From contig SZWC01001552.1 of NCBI GenBank assembly GCA_023375785.1, positions 151,459-191,746 of the forward strand: DNA of 40,288 nucleotides, given 5' to 3'. The notes under the pieces are model-generated. The model made no database searches, was not told the origin of the DNA, and saw nothing but the letters and a program-made list of their open reading frames with translations. A program made the position numbers and the translations under genes. How positions within the stretch are numbered: position 1 is the stretch's first letter; each line of letters begins with the position of its first letter. Origin of the DNA: Penium margaritaceum (taxonomy: Eukaryota; Streptophyta; Zygnematophyceae; Desmidiales; Peniaceae). Shown here piece after piece: positions 29,641 to 39,690 of the stretch.

Positions 29641-30370
29641 TAAGCATGGGCCAATTAGTGAACATCCCCATTATTTTTCGGGTCCATTGTGATCCTTCTA
29701 CCACCGATGATGTGGCCTAAAAACTTGACTGAACAGCAATAGACGTCCCAATTTAAGTGCTTTTACAATCTCTACCTTTTTTATCTTAAGAACTTTAGAT
29801 TCGTCCACCGTGCTCCTCCAGGGTGTGACTGTACACCAGGATGTCTTCACGATATATGACGACAGAATCACCAAGGTACCGGCAAAAAATTCGTTCATTG
29901 CCGTCATAGATATTTTCATAATTTTTGTAAGTCCTAACTGCATATTCGTGAACTCAAAGTGCACGTAGCGTGTGTGAAAATTTTTCCTCTTGATCTCCCT
30001 ATCAAATATGGGAATTTGATGACAGCCACTTTACGGGTCAATTTTGTCAAAAAGTTGCGCTCCTCGGAGGAGGTGAATAAGTTTATCTGCTTGTAAAAGA
30101 GGGTAGAGTTCTTCATGGTAATTCCCATCAACACCTTGTAGTCCACGCACATCTCCATCTCACCAAATTTATTTTTGCAGGTGCAGCATGTAGTGATGTG
30201 GATGAATCATGGACCAAAGATCGCAGCCAGCTAGTGGATGAGCGGCTACAAACATAATGTCTTAAAATTTAATCTGTTGCCCAGATCCAGGTCCATCTGT
30301 CAGTACTGTGCTTTGGAGGTACTTCCCGGATAGTTTGTTGGAAACCCCCCTTCAAAATCCTCGACAATTA
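29641..30370 (-). pseudogene. Gypsy C reverse transcriptase
   Basis: RT entry near 30320-30365 (VEDFEGGFPTNYPG). Then MCVDYKVLMGITMKNSTLF (frame 30158-29934), the family's 'M-C-x-D-Y-R-x-L-N' segment with its catalytic Asp. The middle block (FTNMQLGLTKIM, MNEFFAGTL) is at 29880-29965. The active-site box reads VVIYREDILVYSH at about 29830-29862 in a shifted frame, that is Arg-Glu-Asp where Leu-Asp-Asp is usual. Confidence 0.85.
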
Positions 30371-31042
30371 TCACATGTATTGCTGCGATATTCTCTGTTT
30401 TCCCTATCTCCATGTGGACTAGCCACATTTGAACTCCACATTGTAGGAATTGCTTGGACACGTCAAAATATATTGCTATTGTACGTCAGGTTGTGGCTGC
30501 TGTAACTTCCCCTGCCGCTTTTCCCCATATTGCTTCTCCTAACGGTCGCTACGTCATGGATTACCCAATTAAAGTCAGATGTCTCTTTCTAACATTAATG
30601 CTAATGTAGACTGAGCCGTTCCAGTACACTTGCAGCTTGTGCCAGTATAGGAAACCTCATCCAAGAGTTGTTTGGTGGTCAGTATTTGGAAAAGCCGTCT
30701 AGACTGTCGAATTCACGCTAAGTTGCTAGAGCATAAGGTTGTTGAATCTCTCAAGTCCAACCAATTTCCGGTACAGCCCATTGGCTGATGCCTCCTCCAA
30801 ACATGCCAGGTGTCAACTAGTCAGGCAACGGCAGAGACGAGGGGTTTATCAAGCCCGACGGGTTCTGTTACCAAGTTGGCTGTCGGATTCATCCAAGTTG
30901 CACCAAACACCGCGAGGCCTGTCGGTATTGCCGCCTGGTTTTCCTGGAGAGCGTTGTGGACTGCTCGTTGTTGATCCTTGATCGCCAGAGTCTTTGCCGG
31001 TTACTACAACTTCTTCTTGGGTGCAACTGCTCCATTCACCAT
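30371..31042 (-). pseudogene. Gypsy C gag N-terminus fused to protease end
   Basis: The frame from ATG 31042 reads MVNGAV, has an early stop, and then carries NPTANLVTEPVGLDKPL, the gag signature of the family. The gag core, CCHC knuckle and protease active site are missing. At about 30620-30660 sequence passes directly to WNGSVYISINVRKRH, equal to the protease end of Y and A. The deletion is about 1.1 kb relative to copy A. Confidence 0.75.
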
Positions 31043-31143
31043 GTTCGTCATGAGTTCTGTAATCTTCTAGATGGTAGAGATACTCTGGACTTATGCAAGG
31101 CTGTCGCATGGGAGTAAATTCATTGATTTCCCCTCAAGTGGTG

Positions 31144-31160
31144 TTGCACTCTAGTACCAC
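31144..31160 (-). promoter_or_regulatory. Primer-binding site, gypsy C
   Basis: The element strand reads TGGTACTAGAGTGCAAC beside the LTR. It differs from the initiator-Met complement TGGTATCAGAG by two bases. Confidence 0.85.
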
Positions 31161-31695
31161 CGAGAAAAATGTGGATGGTTCACAGAAATAAGTTTCAGAG
31201 AAACAGACGATTCAAGGAGGTAGGGAAATTGGATAATTAGGAACTAGAAACCTCCTTTGATTGAAAAGTTTTAGAATGGTGGAGCAAATGTATACAATAG
31301 CGGAAACCAGAACGAGGCATATTTGGATTCTTTGGCGCTCGAGTAGAGCAATATGTGCGATGCCATGTTGTGATAGTCTCGTTCAAGACACTCCGCCAAG
31401 TAGTCAGGGGGTTTTGAGAATATCAAGACGTGTCTCTATAGAAGACTTGCACCGTAAAATACTTGACCACATAGTATCAAAATATCGATATGCTTTGTGG
31501 CATTTTCTTACATCTTGAAACTGGTTAAACCTGTCAGATTCTTTTCAAATGGAACATTGGAGCCCAGGGAAGCTGGCCAAAATCTCTTCGGTCAAACGGT
31601 GTAAAAATGCAGAGGTCAACTCGTGGTGGGCCATGATAAGGACAAAAATGCCGGTGCAAGGAGTTCATGGACTCGTGTACGTCAGGGACGCAACA
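31161..31695 (-). repeat. Gypsy C 5' LTR
   Basis: About 535 bp from CCGAGAAAAATGTGG (a few starting bases lost) to GGGACGCAACA. It aligns with the LTRs of A and G along its length. A minus frame (31722-31534) reads VPDVHESMNS and VDLCIFTPFD, as in other copies. Confidence 0.85.
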
Positions 31696-31697
31696 TG

Positions 31698-31927
31698 GGA
31701 ACCATAAGCCCCATCCACCCACCCAATTTCACCATGCTCAAGTAGCAATGAATGTTGATGCTTGAGAATGACCAAAATATGCATGTGGTGGTATATCACG
31801 GCCATCACAATGGAGGGCTATGATAGCGTTGGGAGAGGGGAAATTTTCGGTGACAAAAACCCCGGCCAACATCCGTCAGTCAGCATTTATTTCGTCAAAT
31901 ATTGTGACCCTCCCCCTCCCTTGAAGC
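31698..31927. repeat. Second copy of the unassigned 7.5-kb repeat
   Basis: Reverse-complement relative of about 7500-7770. Shared blocks include AAGCCCCAT, TTCACCATGCTCAA, GCTTGAG, GATGGAGG/AATGGAGG, TGATAG, GACAAAAA and a final C-rich part. Read on the plus strand from 31811 it gives MEGYDSVGRGEIFGDKNPG; the other copy on the minus strand gives MEDCDRIQGYRGVDDKKS. It sits exactly between the 5' LTR of gypsy C and the 3' LTR of copia E. Confidence 0.55.
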
Positions 31928-32641
31928 TTTCAGGAATATTTTCCTGGTGTGATATGATTCACCAAGTTTCCATGGCTGGTTATGACAAAGACAATTCCAA
32001 GACAGGTATGTACTTTGGGTTGCCACACACAAAGTGAGCAGAATTCTAGCAGAATACAGGTTGCGGAAACCAAGAAAGACTCAATGTCATTAATGGTATT
32101 TTACAATGGTGATCGTACATCAGATTCTTATAGCCTGTGATCTCAGATTTCTAAAGCATCCAAGCACGCAAAAAATGGAGCAGTAGAGACCCTGCTATGG
32201 ACGTTAAAGTAACTTATGATAGAGCCGCCTACCATGCCCACGAACGGAGCTGATGGGAGGAGCTTCAATGGTGGCCTGTTGAAGCACCCTTATTGGCGCT
32301 CAAACATGGTGGGAGGCTCGCCCTGGTCCAGGAAACCTCCCACGTCCCTTCCTTGATAGCCCGCTTGCATTTGGCTCCTATTGGAGTCGAACTCAGACCA
32401 CCGACGGTGGAATTCTTCCGTCACCAATGGCGGAGACCCAGATTCTACCCACCTTCCACCTGAAATTTGGGTGGGGCTACATTTCTGAATAGAAATCCCA
32501 AAATGAGCATACAAAAGCTCAAAATTACATGGGAGAATCCAGGGAGTCCAAATCTAAAATCAAATCAGATGTTGAATCATTTTCTATTGGTCGAACTAGG
32601 AAAAAGGTTAACATCATCCATGGCAGGGGTGTTTTTTTACA
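31928..32641 (-). repeat. Copia E 3' LTR
   Basis: About 714 bp from TTTCAGGAATATTTTCC (the inverted solo copy has TGTCAGGAATGC) to GGGTGTTTTTTTACA. It aligns along its length with the reverse complement of 25169-25880. A pyrimidine-rich plus-strand segment (ATCTCCCTC) follows at 32642 and may be the polypurine tract. Confidence 0.85.
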
Positions 32642-33300
32642 ATCTCCCTCATGCACCTTCCATGCCGGATGTCTCATGCTCATTTCTACTCATCCGCTTC
32701 TGTGTCTTCAAGCTCCTCATGAATTGTCAACCCAAGCCCTACAAGACTGATGACGTGCCAATCCTGGGACTGTGCCTTGGTCAATCAATCTGCGAGCATG
32801 TGCTACAATGTTGCAGCACAACCTGTCCCTTCTCCACTATGTCATGCACGTGGTGGTAGTGTACGTCAATGTGCTTCGTCATCATGTACTGCATCAAGTT
32901 ATTGTTCAGCAAGATGGAGCCGGTGTTATGCTCGTGAACCACCATAGGCTCCTCCTTTGGCACGCCTAGCTCCTCAAGCAATCTGTAGAGCCATCCCGCT
33001 TCCTTGACCGCCTCAACTAGCACGATGTATTCCGCCTCCACCATGGAGGTAGTGATGCAGTCCTTCTTCCCGCTGCATCATAAGACGAATGCACCTGCAA
33101 GGAAGAACGCATATCGAGAAGTGGACTTCCTTCCGTCCATATCAATGCCATAGTCCACGTCAGTATAGCAGACCAGCCGCCATGGATCTAATTTCCACTG
33201 TTTATCGTACTTCAGGTATGCATCCCGCATTTCCTGTAAGTACCTAAGGATGTGTTTCACCGCCTTCCAGTATAGTTACCGAGGGTTAGTCACATACCTG
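32642..33300 (-). pseudogene. Copia E RNase H
   Basis: The frame 33260-33078 carries LRYLQEMRDAYLKYDKQWK, then YTDVDYGIDMDGRKSTSRYA with the first catalytic Asp. The frame 33044-32781 carries VEAEYIVLVEAVKEAGWL with the catalytic Glu, and TKHIDVHYHHVHDIVEKGQV with the family's K-H-I-D-x-x-Y-H block. A tail ending SQIDRLTKA precedes the LTR. Only one frameshift separates the two frames. The plus-strand open frames here (32467-32969) are shadows. Confidence 0.9.
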
Positions 33301-34130
33301 CTCACCTGACCCACCGTGTACGCCATGTCCAGCCGAATCGCCACCATGGCCTACATGAGACTGCCCATCACAGATTGGTAGGACACCTTAGTCATGTCAT
33401 CCTTCTCCTCTTTTGTTTACTATGCCATTGCCGCACTCAACTCACATCTTGTGGAGACTGGATTGCCTAGTGGTTTGTATTACTCAATGCCATACCACTT
33501 CAGGAACTCGGCCATGTAATTGGCCTCTCCCAGCTCAAGTGTGTGTGCCCTCTGGTTTTGCATGATTCTCTTCCCGAGGTAGTACTCCAGCTCACCCATT
33601 TTTGTCATCTTTAATCTGCTGCTCAGCTACGTCTCAAGCTATTGCAAGCTGCTAGATGTGATGAACACAGGATCAGGTCATCTACGTGAAGTAAAAAAAT
33701 CTGATGGAGATCCTTGATACGCCGCACGTGCACATAATGGTCTGACTCAGTACTTTAAACCGAGCTCCACCATGTAGCCATCCATTTACTAGTACCAACA
33801 CTTGGACACTTGTTTTAGATGCACAAGGCCTTCTGTAGCTTACACACCTTTTCCTCTGGTGCATCCACCCCCTCTAGTACCTCAAGGTAAACCTCCTTCA
33901 TGATCATGCTATTGAGGAATGTTGTCTTGACATCTGTTTGGTGGATCTCCATGTCCTTTACGGCTGCCACCACAAGGATTGTCTGGATTCTTGTGAACTT
34001 GGCGATGAGGGTGAATGGCTCATCGTAGTGCTTGCCTCTCCAAAATGTGTATCCCTTCACCATCAGCTGCACCTTGTACTTCTCCATCTTGCTGTCCTTG
34101 GTGAGTTTTGTTGTAGTTTGTCCCTTTGCA
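33301..34130 (-). pseudogene. Copia E reverse transcriptase
   Basis: The frame 34087-33815 is open for 90 codons: YKVQLMVKGYTFWRGKHYDE, then KDMEIHQTDVKTTFLNSMIM with the first catalytic Asp, and VCKLQKAL. The active-site box at about 33672-33700 reads FLLHVDDLILC, so both aspartates survive and Tyr is His. The C-terminal half, to 33301, is scattered over frames with stops. Confidence 0.88.
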
Positions 34131-35000
34131 TGCCCTCGCCAAGCCGCTGGCAGGAGGAAAATCCTCGGGGATGCTCTAGCTTCTTATAGAATGCTCCAAA
34201 TCCACATTGGATTAAGATTTCTGACATTTGACAACTTGTTGAATTTGGTACAAATTGAATCGACGGAATCCGTCAAGTAACGAGGGAGATTTGGTCTCTC
34301 AAAGTTGGGGTATGCGACGAGGCTCAGAGACTTTGCCAAAATTTGGCATCCGGTGGATAAATCCACCGGACGTTAGAAACAAGTCCCATCCGGCAGATTA
34401 TCTGCCGGATAACTCCTGTAGATAATCCGCCGGAGTGAGTAACACATGTTGGTGCAGAGGAACTTAGCCAAACTCTTGCCTCAGAGTTCTAAACTCAGTA
34501 GTACAGTTTGTTACTCAGGGACTTTGTCAAAACTCTGACCGAAGGTCTATAGACAGGTTTCGATTTGAGTCAATCCCCATCATCAAACTTGATGATCAAC
34601 TCATCAAAACGTACCCCAAAAACACAGGGAGCACTGGCAACGCGTGCAGGGACATATACATCTTTGACAAAGGTGTTCTGATGGGTCCATGATGTTCGAG
34701 GACGCCTCAGCGAGCGGGCATCATGTGTGCCGCTAACTGAGTGGCTTGATTGGTGTGTCGCGCTTCAGCTGACATAGCATAGCTACGGTTAAAAGAATTT
34801 CACATGCTTTGGTGCATTGGAAAGCTGTAGAGTAGCACTATAACTTTTCAACTCATATCCATGTCGAAAAACTAATGCAAAATACTATTTTACTCTTCGC
34901 AAAAGTGACTGTCTTGCAAGTCTGTCCAACTCCCACACGCATAGCGTGAGGCAGCCAGGCAGCTCGACCAAGTGCTGTGACAATGCACGAATTTGTTCTA
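34131..35000 (+). repeat. J-type LTR, second copy (K)
   Basis: It aligns with 17890-18735 through GCTCCAAATC, GGTACAA.TTGAATC, AACTTAGCCAA, CAATCCCCATCA, AACTCATCAAAA and CTGTCCAACTCCCACA. The start meets the truncated RT of copia E. The right end is unclear beyond about 34960, and no gag follows, so this may be a solo LTR or a fragment. It keeps perfect palindromes that have decayed in the first copy. Confidence 0.7.
34349..34410. repeat. Two perfect palindromes in the K LTR
   Basis: 34349-34370: TCCGGTGGAT, AA, ATCCACCGGA. 34388-34410: ATCCGGCAGAT, T, ATCTGCCGGAT. A third half-site (GATAATCCGCCGGAG) follows at about 34421-34435. All share a core close to CCGG-N-GGAT. Such clusters in LTRs can be binding sites for a host factor; nothing here names one. 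Confidence 0.85.
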
Positions 35001-35099
35001 TGTGCAATCCAAAATGGTGGTGTAGGAAACTTGCTCTTTGATTCACACTCCAATCACTGTGGTCATTGGAAAGCACCTTAAGCAAGTTTATATCTTACG

Positions 35100-36660
35100 T
35101 ATCTAACTCTAGGTCCCATCTGATACTTGTGGCTTGTTCCAAGTGTATCTCGAACTTCCATAGAAAGGAGGATAACTCCTCCCCTTCACTCGGCCTCATG
35201 CTCCTTCACCTGCCCCTTTGGAATTCACCTCAACCAAAAAAACAAACTTGCAAGGAAATGAAAAACAAGTTGCCTCTACTCCAAGGATACCACAACAAGC
35301 ACTTCCCATCCCTCTCCAGAGTGGCACAAGGGACCAAATGGATCTCTGACCTTTATGAACCAGGATAGCATGCCGTGGAAGTCACACTCATTTACACAAT
35401 CGCTACCCAAGAAATACCACTTCCACCATGGCATCACTCTCCTCAATCTCCCAAAATGCACAAAGAATGGATCTCAACAGTCAAGGTCTTTCTTGCCACA
35501 TAGCTTCATATCCAAAAACCAAATTTCATTAAGTCAGGATTTAAACAAGAATACCTGGCATTTAGTCAGCACTTTACATATCCAGATAGTACCTCATTCC
35601 AGAAATCTCACACTGAAATTTTTCTCGTCTCTGAAGTGTTCCAAGTCCATCATCTCTTCTCCCTAGACCTCCAAAATTCCCTCCTTCCACCACTCACAAC
35701 TACACAGCTTGCCATCATAAACAACACTGTAGATAACCTCTTCTTGGCATGGCAACAAATCATGATAAATTCTCAATCAACCTTGGACATTCAACCATTT
35801 ACCGAGTGCATAACAATCTCCTCCCTCGGTGGCCTTCCACCAACAATTTGCTGTAAAATGAACACTAATCATGATGTGACACTTGGTGGATCCATCCAAG
35901 CGACCCTATCATGTAGAAAGTCTAGATTCACCCATGGCGAAGCCATGGGTGGATCTAGAGCTCGAACCCTTATCCACCTCAGGAACTCATTGCACTCTAT
36001 ATAAATGGTCCCCTTTTTTGCACAAATGCATCCTAGACATGCCCATGTCACCATCCCCACCTAAAGAAATCCTCCTTCCATGACCTCAATAAATGGCTCC
36101 TCGTCGCCCTCCACACACACCCATCATACCTCCTCTCATGGGCCAAATACCCATCCTCCTGCTTCCGGAGGAAGAACAACATAACCCTAGCCCTCCAAAT
36201 GGACCTGCGTATCCAATATCCAATGCTCGGAGTCAATGCTTGCTACCAAATCCTCCCACGGTCAGCATCTCTGAACTGCCCCTGATGTCCATTAAAAGAA
36301 AACTATTGAGCAGTTTTTTTCTGGAATGCCCTTGTTGAAATCCTTCGTTCTGTTCGCACCGTATGCAGGTCCTTATTACCACATCAGAATCCAGATTCAA
36401 CAGACCTCCTCGTAGAGAGCCTCACACATGACGCCCATCCTCATTGGGAGCTTATCAAAGCACACATTGTCCACAACTGGTGTAAATTATCGGCATTGCC
36501 ACAACGAAGCATTACAAACCTGTTCAAAACGCTGTAATCTGATTATCAACTCTTGTAACAAAACTCACTTAAAATTTTCAGGCCAGTATCTTCATTCGGA
36601 CTCCCATTCCGCAAGTCAGATGAAGGGCTCTCCTGCCCTATGTATGTCCCATTGTTTCTG
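35100..36660 (+). pseudogene. LINE ORF2 C-terminus (L1-type), fragment
   Basis: Overlapping plus-strand frames. 35066-35368 gives LPLWNSPQ, then GTKWISDLYEPG, resembling the 'P-L-W-x-N-P' and 'G-x-x-x-I-x-D-L' segments after the RT of L1-type LINEs. Frames continue through 35355-36004. Near 36277-36330 is the zinc-binding end: NCP*CPLKE (C-x2-C with a stop between), then TIEQFFLECP after a one-base shift in a T-run, matching 'E-T-x-x-H-x-F-x-x-C-P' with Gln for His. RT and endonuclease are absent. No poly-A tail is visible, so the 3' border is uncertain. Confidence 0.55.
35921..35959. repeat. Hairpin with 18-bp arms
   Basis: TCTAGATTCACCCATGGC pairs with 35942-35959 with one mismatch around a 3-nt loop (GAA). 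A second near-palindrome, CTTGGTGGATCCATCCAAG, lies about 20 bases upstream. Both are within the LINE-like frame. Confidence 0.8.
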
Positions 36661-37269
36661 ATTCTGCAGAAACACCCTTACATATGCACGACGTGGATCT
36701 TGGGACTCGGTTTTTTTCCCTCGGGCTTCTTTGGTGTCCAGGTGACCCCCCCTCCCAGTGGCTACGACAACAAAACATAAATAGGTTGAAACTCCCGATG
36801 TGCCTTGTTTGAACCATACCTTGACACGGACTCACGCCTGCATATTGTCATAAGCACCCGATGTGGTGTTGTCTCATCATAAAGCAGAAACCCCTGATCT
36901 CGAAGCGCAGCATTCTCGGATGCCTATTTACTAATTGTTCCCAGCGATGGTGGAAGCAGCCTGCTAAATCATTAAATTCAGAAAACAAGGAAGCAGGCAA
37001 ATGGTGGTAAGTGAGTTCATCAAAATAGTGGAGCAATGATTGCGATGTGAAATGAAAAACCGTTTTTATCTAACCACGGATTCAACGAACCACAAACCTT
37101 CTTGGCTAAGAGTGAGCAAATGGTACATCGATTCCTGACATGAGTGGATTGTCGAAAGTGTTCACAAATTTCCACGTCTGCTGCCCGACCCGGCTCTGCT
37201 GGTGTATCGCTTGTTCTTTTATTTTCTCGACTGTTCGACTAAAAGTGTTGCATTAAGTCTAAGTTCATG
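36661..37269. other. Unassigned stretch between LINE and copia H
   Basis: No domain is visible on either strand. Short minus frames at 36835-36638 and 37036-36848 have no motif. It separates the LINE remnant from the cut 3' end of copia H. Confidence 0.5.
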
Positions 37270-38250
37270 GGAAAGATCGCATAATGCCATAAGCAGCGTA
37301 TGACACTTCAATGATTAGCTATGGGACTGGATGCACTAGGGACGGTGGACAGAAGGTCCGGAAGCGCTCAGCCAATGACTGCACGTAAGCTGCTTGATGC
37401 ACATGGAGAATGCCGTGGGTGCGGTCGCGCTCGATTTCCATGCCCAAAAATACATGTGCAGGTCCAAGATCTTTCATCTTGTATGTGGAATGCAGTAAAT
37501 CATTCACTCGCTGGACAGCGGCGAGGTCAGGGGATGCAATGAGTAGATCATCCACATAAACGAGTATGATGACAAGGGTGGAGCCCACTGGGGTGAAGAA
37601 GAGAGCTGGATCTGTGGTACTGTGCATGAAGCCACCCTTCAAGAGGGTGTGACTGATATCCATGTTCCAGCACCTAGGCGACTGTTTGAGCCCATAGAAG
37701 CCCTTCCGTAGTCGCCAGACATGACCAGTGACATCCTCAAAACCAGGGGGCTGGACTATGTAGAGCTCCTCCCCATCCAGAGCACCATGCAAGAAGGCAT
37801 TGCTCACGGCCATCTGGTGGAGCTCCCAGTTATGCTGTGCGACCATGACAAAGAGCACGCAACTGGTGGTGAAACGGCCAACCGGCGTAAAATCTCAGTC
37901 GAAGTCCACCCCTGGTACCTGTGCAAAGCCTTTGGCGGTTAGCCGGGCTTTGTGCTTGTCCAGCGTGCTATTTGGCTTCCACTCACGATGAAAAAACCAC
38001 ATCGTCCCAATGGCTTTACGGCCTGGGGGCAAGTTGAACAGCTCGTACATAGCATGCTCATCAATGGCAGCCAGTTCCTCCTTACAAGCAGCTTCCCACT
38101 GGGCAGCATCAGGTGCGGCCCTGGCCTCACGGAGGCTCTATGGATCGGCTGCCTGCAAAGACGGTCTAGCTGTGAGCAGACAAGTGCTGCCAAAGCCAGC
38201 TGGAGCATGCAACAACGAGACAGAGATAACACGTCTATGCTCCTGAACAA
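37270..38250 (-). pseudogene. Copia H reverse transcriptase
   Basis: The least decayed domain in the window. It begins near 38140 with DAAQWEAACKEELAAIDEHA, the copia RT entry, then LDKHKARLTAKGFAQVPGVD. A single TGA (37895-37897) stands two residues later, where Glu is common. The frame then stays open for 179 codons (37858-37319): HQMAVSNAFLHGALDGEELY, where the first catalytic Asp is Ser, then VWRLRKGFYGLKQSPRCWN. The intact box LVYVDDLLIAS is at 37548-37565. It ends after YVQSLAERF, and RNase H does not follow. Confidence 0.93.
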
Positions 38251-38985
38251 TCAGGGCATAACCAAATGCGGATCCAGGATGTAGGTACGTTGTGACAATG
38301 GCAAGGGCAGTCAGACCCACGGCCTTCGTCCTTGGATCCCCATTCACCACAGTACGAGAAAGGGCCGTGGGACAGAGGTCATTGGCCTGGGGCGGCCGAA
38401 CAATGGCAGGACGCATGCTTGATGGAGGCACTAGGGTGCGGGGATGAAGACGACCACCAGGAGTGCGTGAGTATATCGGACTTGTACTAGAAGAGTGGGT
38501 GTGCCGGGATCGAGGAGGCAAGGACAAGACGGGTCGCTCCACTGGAGTGACTGATACAGGAATACTCCTGGACTGGTCTACAGAGGCAATGAACGAAGGA
38601 ATTGAAGAAGTTCACTCAGTTGCCTGGTCGGCAGAGTCAATGGCCGAAGAAGTGGACTCAGTCGCCTGGTCGGCGGAGTCAGCGGCCAAAGAAGTGGACT
38701 GAGTCACCTGGTCGGCAGAGTCAGCGGCCGAAGAAGTGGACTCGTTTGCGTGGTCAGCAGTCTGAGTAATAGACTCACGTGGAAGCTCTACTGCGGTGGA
38801 AGTGTTTGGTGTGTATGGGGACATAGGTGACTCAGTGGAACCAGGGATCCTAGACATTGACGGACAAGGAGCAACATCGTGTACTGGTACCGAATCTCCC
38901 TCACGCAATGGCGGCGACATGCCTGGAAGTGTTTCAGCATGCACAAAAGGGAGATCACGTGAGAAAAGCTCCTCAAAGAACAGAG
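38251..38985 (-). pseudogene. Copia H integrase-RT spacer
   Basis: The frame 39130-38612 (172 codons) begins at the integrase end and continues as Ser/Thr/Ala/Asp-rich linker. It includes three and a half 14-residue tandem units ending in SADQATES or similar. A second open frame (38542-38138) leads towards RT. No catalytic residues are expected here. Confidence 0.75.
38615..38782. repeat. 42-bp tandem repeat, about 4 units
   Basis: Units at 38615-38656, 38657-38698, 38699-38740 and a diverged fourth at 38741-38782. The plus strand has CTCAGTCGCCTGGTCGGC near each start and GAAGAAGTGGA at the end. The period is exactly 14 codons on the element strand. Confidence 0.9.
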
Positions 38986-39690
38986 CGTCACGTGACTCGA
39001 TAATGCGATGCCGACAGGGTCCCAGAATTTCCAGGCCTTCGACTGACAAGACACCCGAGAAAGGTACAGAGGTGACCACGGGGAGCCAGCTTGCCGTCCG
39101 GCTGGTCCTCTGGGAGCCAAACGCTGGCAACGCAATTCCCCTGACGCGACGAAGATCTGCGTGCTGTCTATACCAAGACTGGTAGCGAGTGACAAGACGG
39201 GGCAGGGGACCATGGGGAACTATGTCCCAAACCTAGATCATGTACGACATGGCCTCAAAGAAGAAGCACACGGATAAACCAGACTCAATGCGCATAGTGC
39301 AGACCACATCCGCCATGGTGCGGTTCTAGCGCTCAGTGACATCGTTATGCTCTGGAGTGTAAGGTGCAGACGTCTCATATCTTTTGCCACGGATCCTGAG
39401 AAAATATTCGCCTCCCCCATAAACTCAAAACCTCAGTCACAATGGAAATGACAAAGGGGATGACCACACTCGCTCTGTGGGAGGAGCCAATCACGAATCA
39501 CAGCCGCTACATCGCTTCTCTGCCGAAGGCAGAACACCCATAAAAAATGAGAGTAGTCAATGGTGAGGGTGAGAATGGAACGACCACGCTGAGCAACAGA
39601 CTCGGAATGCAAGAAACCTATGAGGTCATAATGGACTAGCTCAAGTGGGTGCGAGATGCGGGAAGAGAAAACAGGATAAGATGACTTGTG
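38986..39690 (-). pseudogene. Copia H integrase
   Basis: Core start PLELVHYDLIGF (about 39620-39650) with the first Asp, then LTIDYSHFLWVFCLRQRSDV with the second. The third block reads HCD*GFEF (about 39427-39450), with TGA within the D-N-G-G-E-F pattern. The glutamate segment HNDVTER*NRT is at 39317-39349, with a TAG. The C-terminal end (frame 39130-38612) reads SVEGLEILGPCRHRIIESRD, matching the family's 'I-x-S-R-D-V-x-F' end. Confidence 0.88.

Larger units (their letters stand above)
21158..31695 (-). mobile_element. Gypsy C, interrupted by copia D
   Basis: A gypsy element of the same family as A and B. 5' LTR at 31161-31695, PBS 31144-31160, shortened gag, RT, RNase H, integrase and chromodomain down to the PPT at 27602. 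Its 3' LTR is in two pieces (21158-21475 and 27550-27601), separated by copia D. It lacks the gag zinc knuckle and most of the protease: the distance from the gag start to the RT entry is about 0.7 kb, against about 1.9 kb in copy A. Confidence 0.85.
31928..34130 (-). mobile_element. Copia E, 5'-truncated
   Basis: Ty1/copia family 2, 3' half only: 3' LTR (31928-32641), RNase H and RT. Homology stops at about 34130, just upstream of the RT entry, where the J-type LTR copy begins. Gag, protease, integrase, PBS and 5' LTR are absent. It is better preserved than D in RNase H. Confidence 0.88.

Noticed and set aside
32467..32969. Plus-strand open frames over copia E
   Set aside because: They mirror the LTR end and RNase H frames on the minus strand, which have clear catalytic motifs.
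34131..35000. Host gene with palindromic operators
   Set aside because: The whole stretch recurs at 17890-18735 next to a primer-binding site and gag, so it is an LTR.
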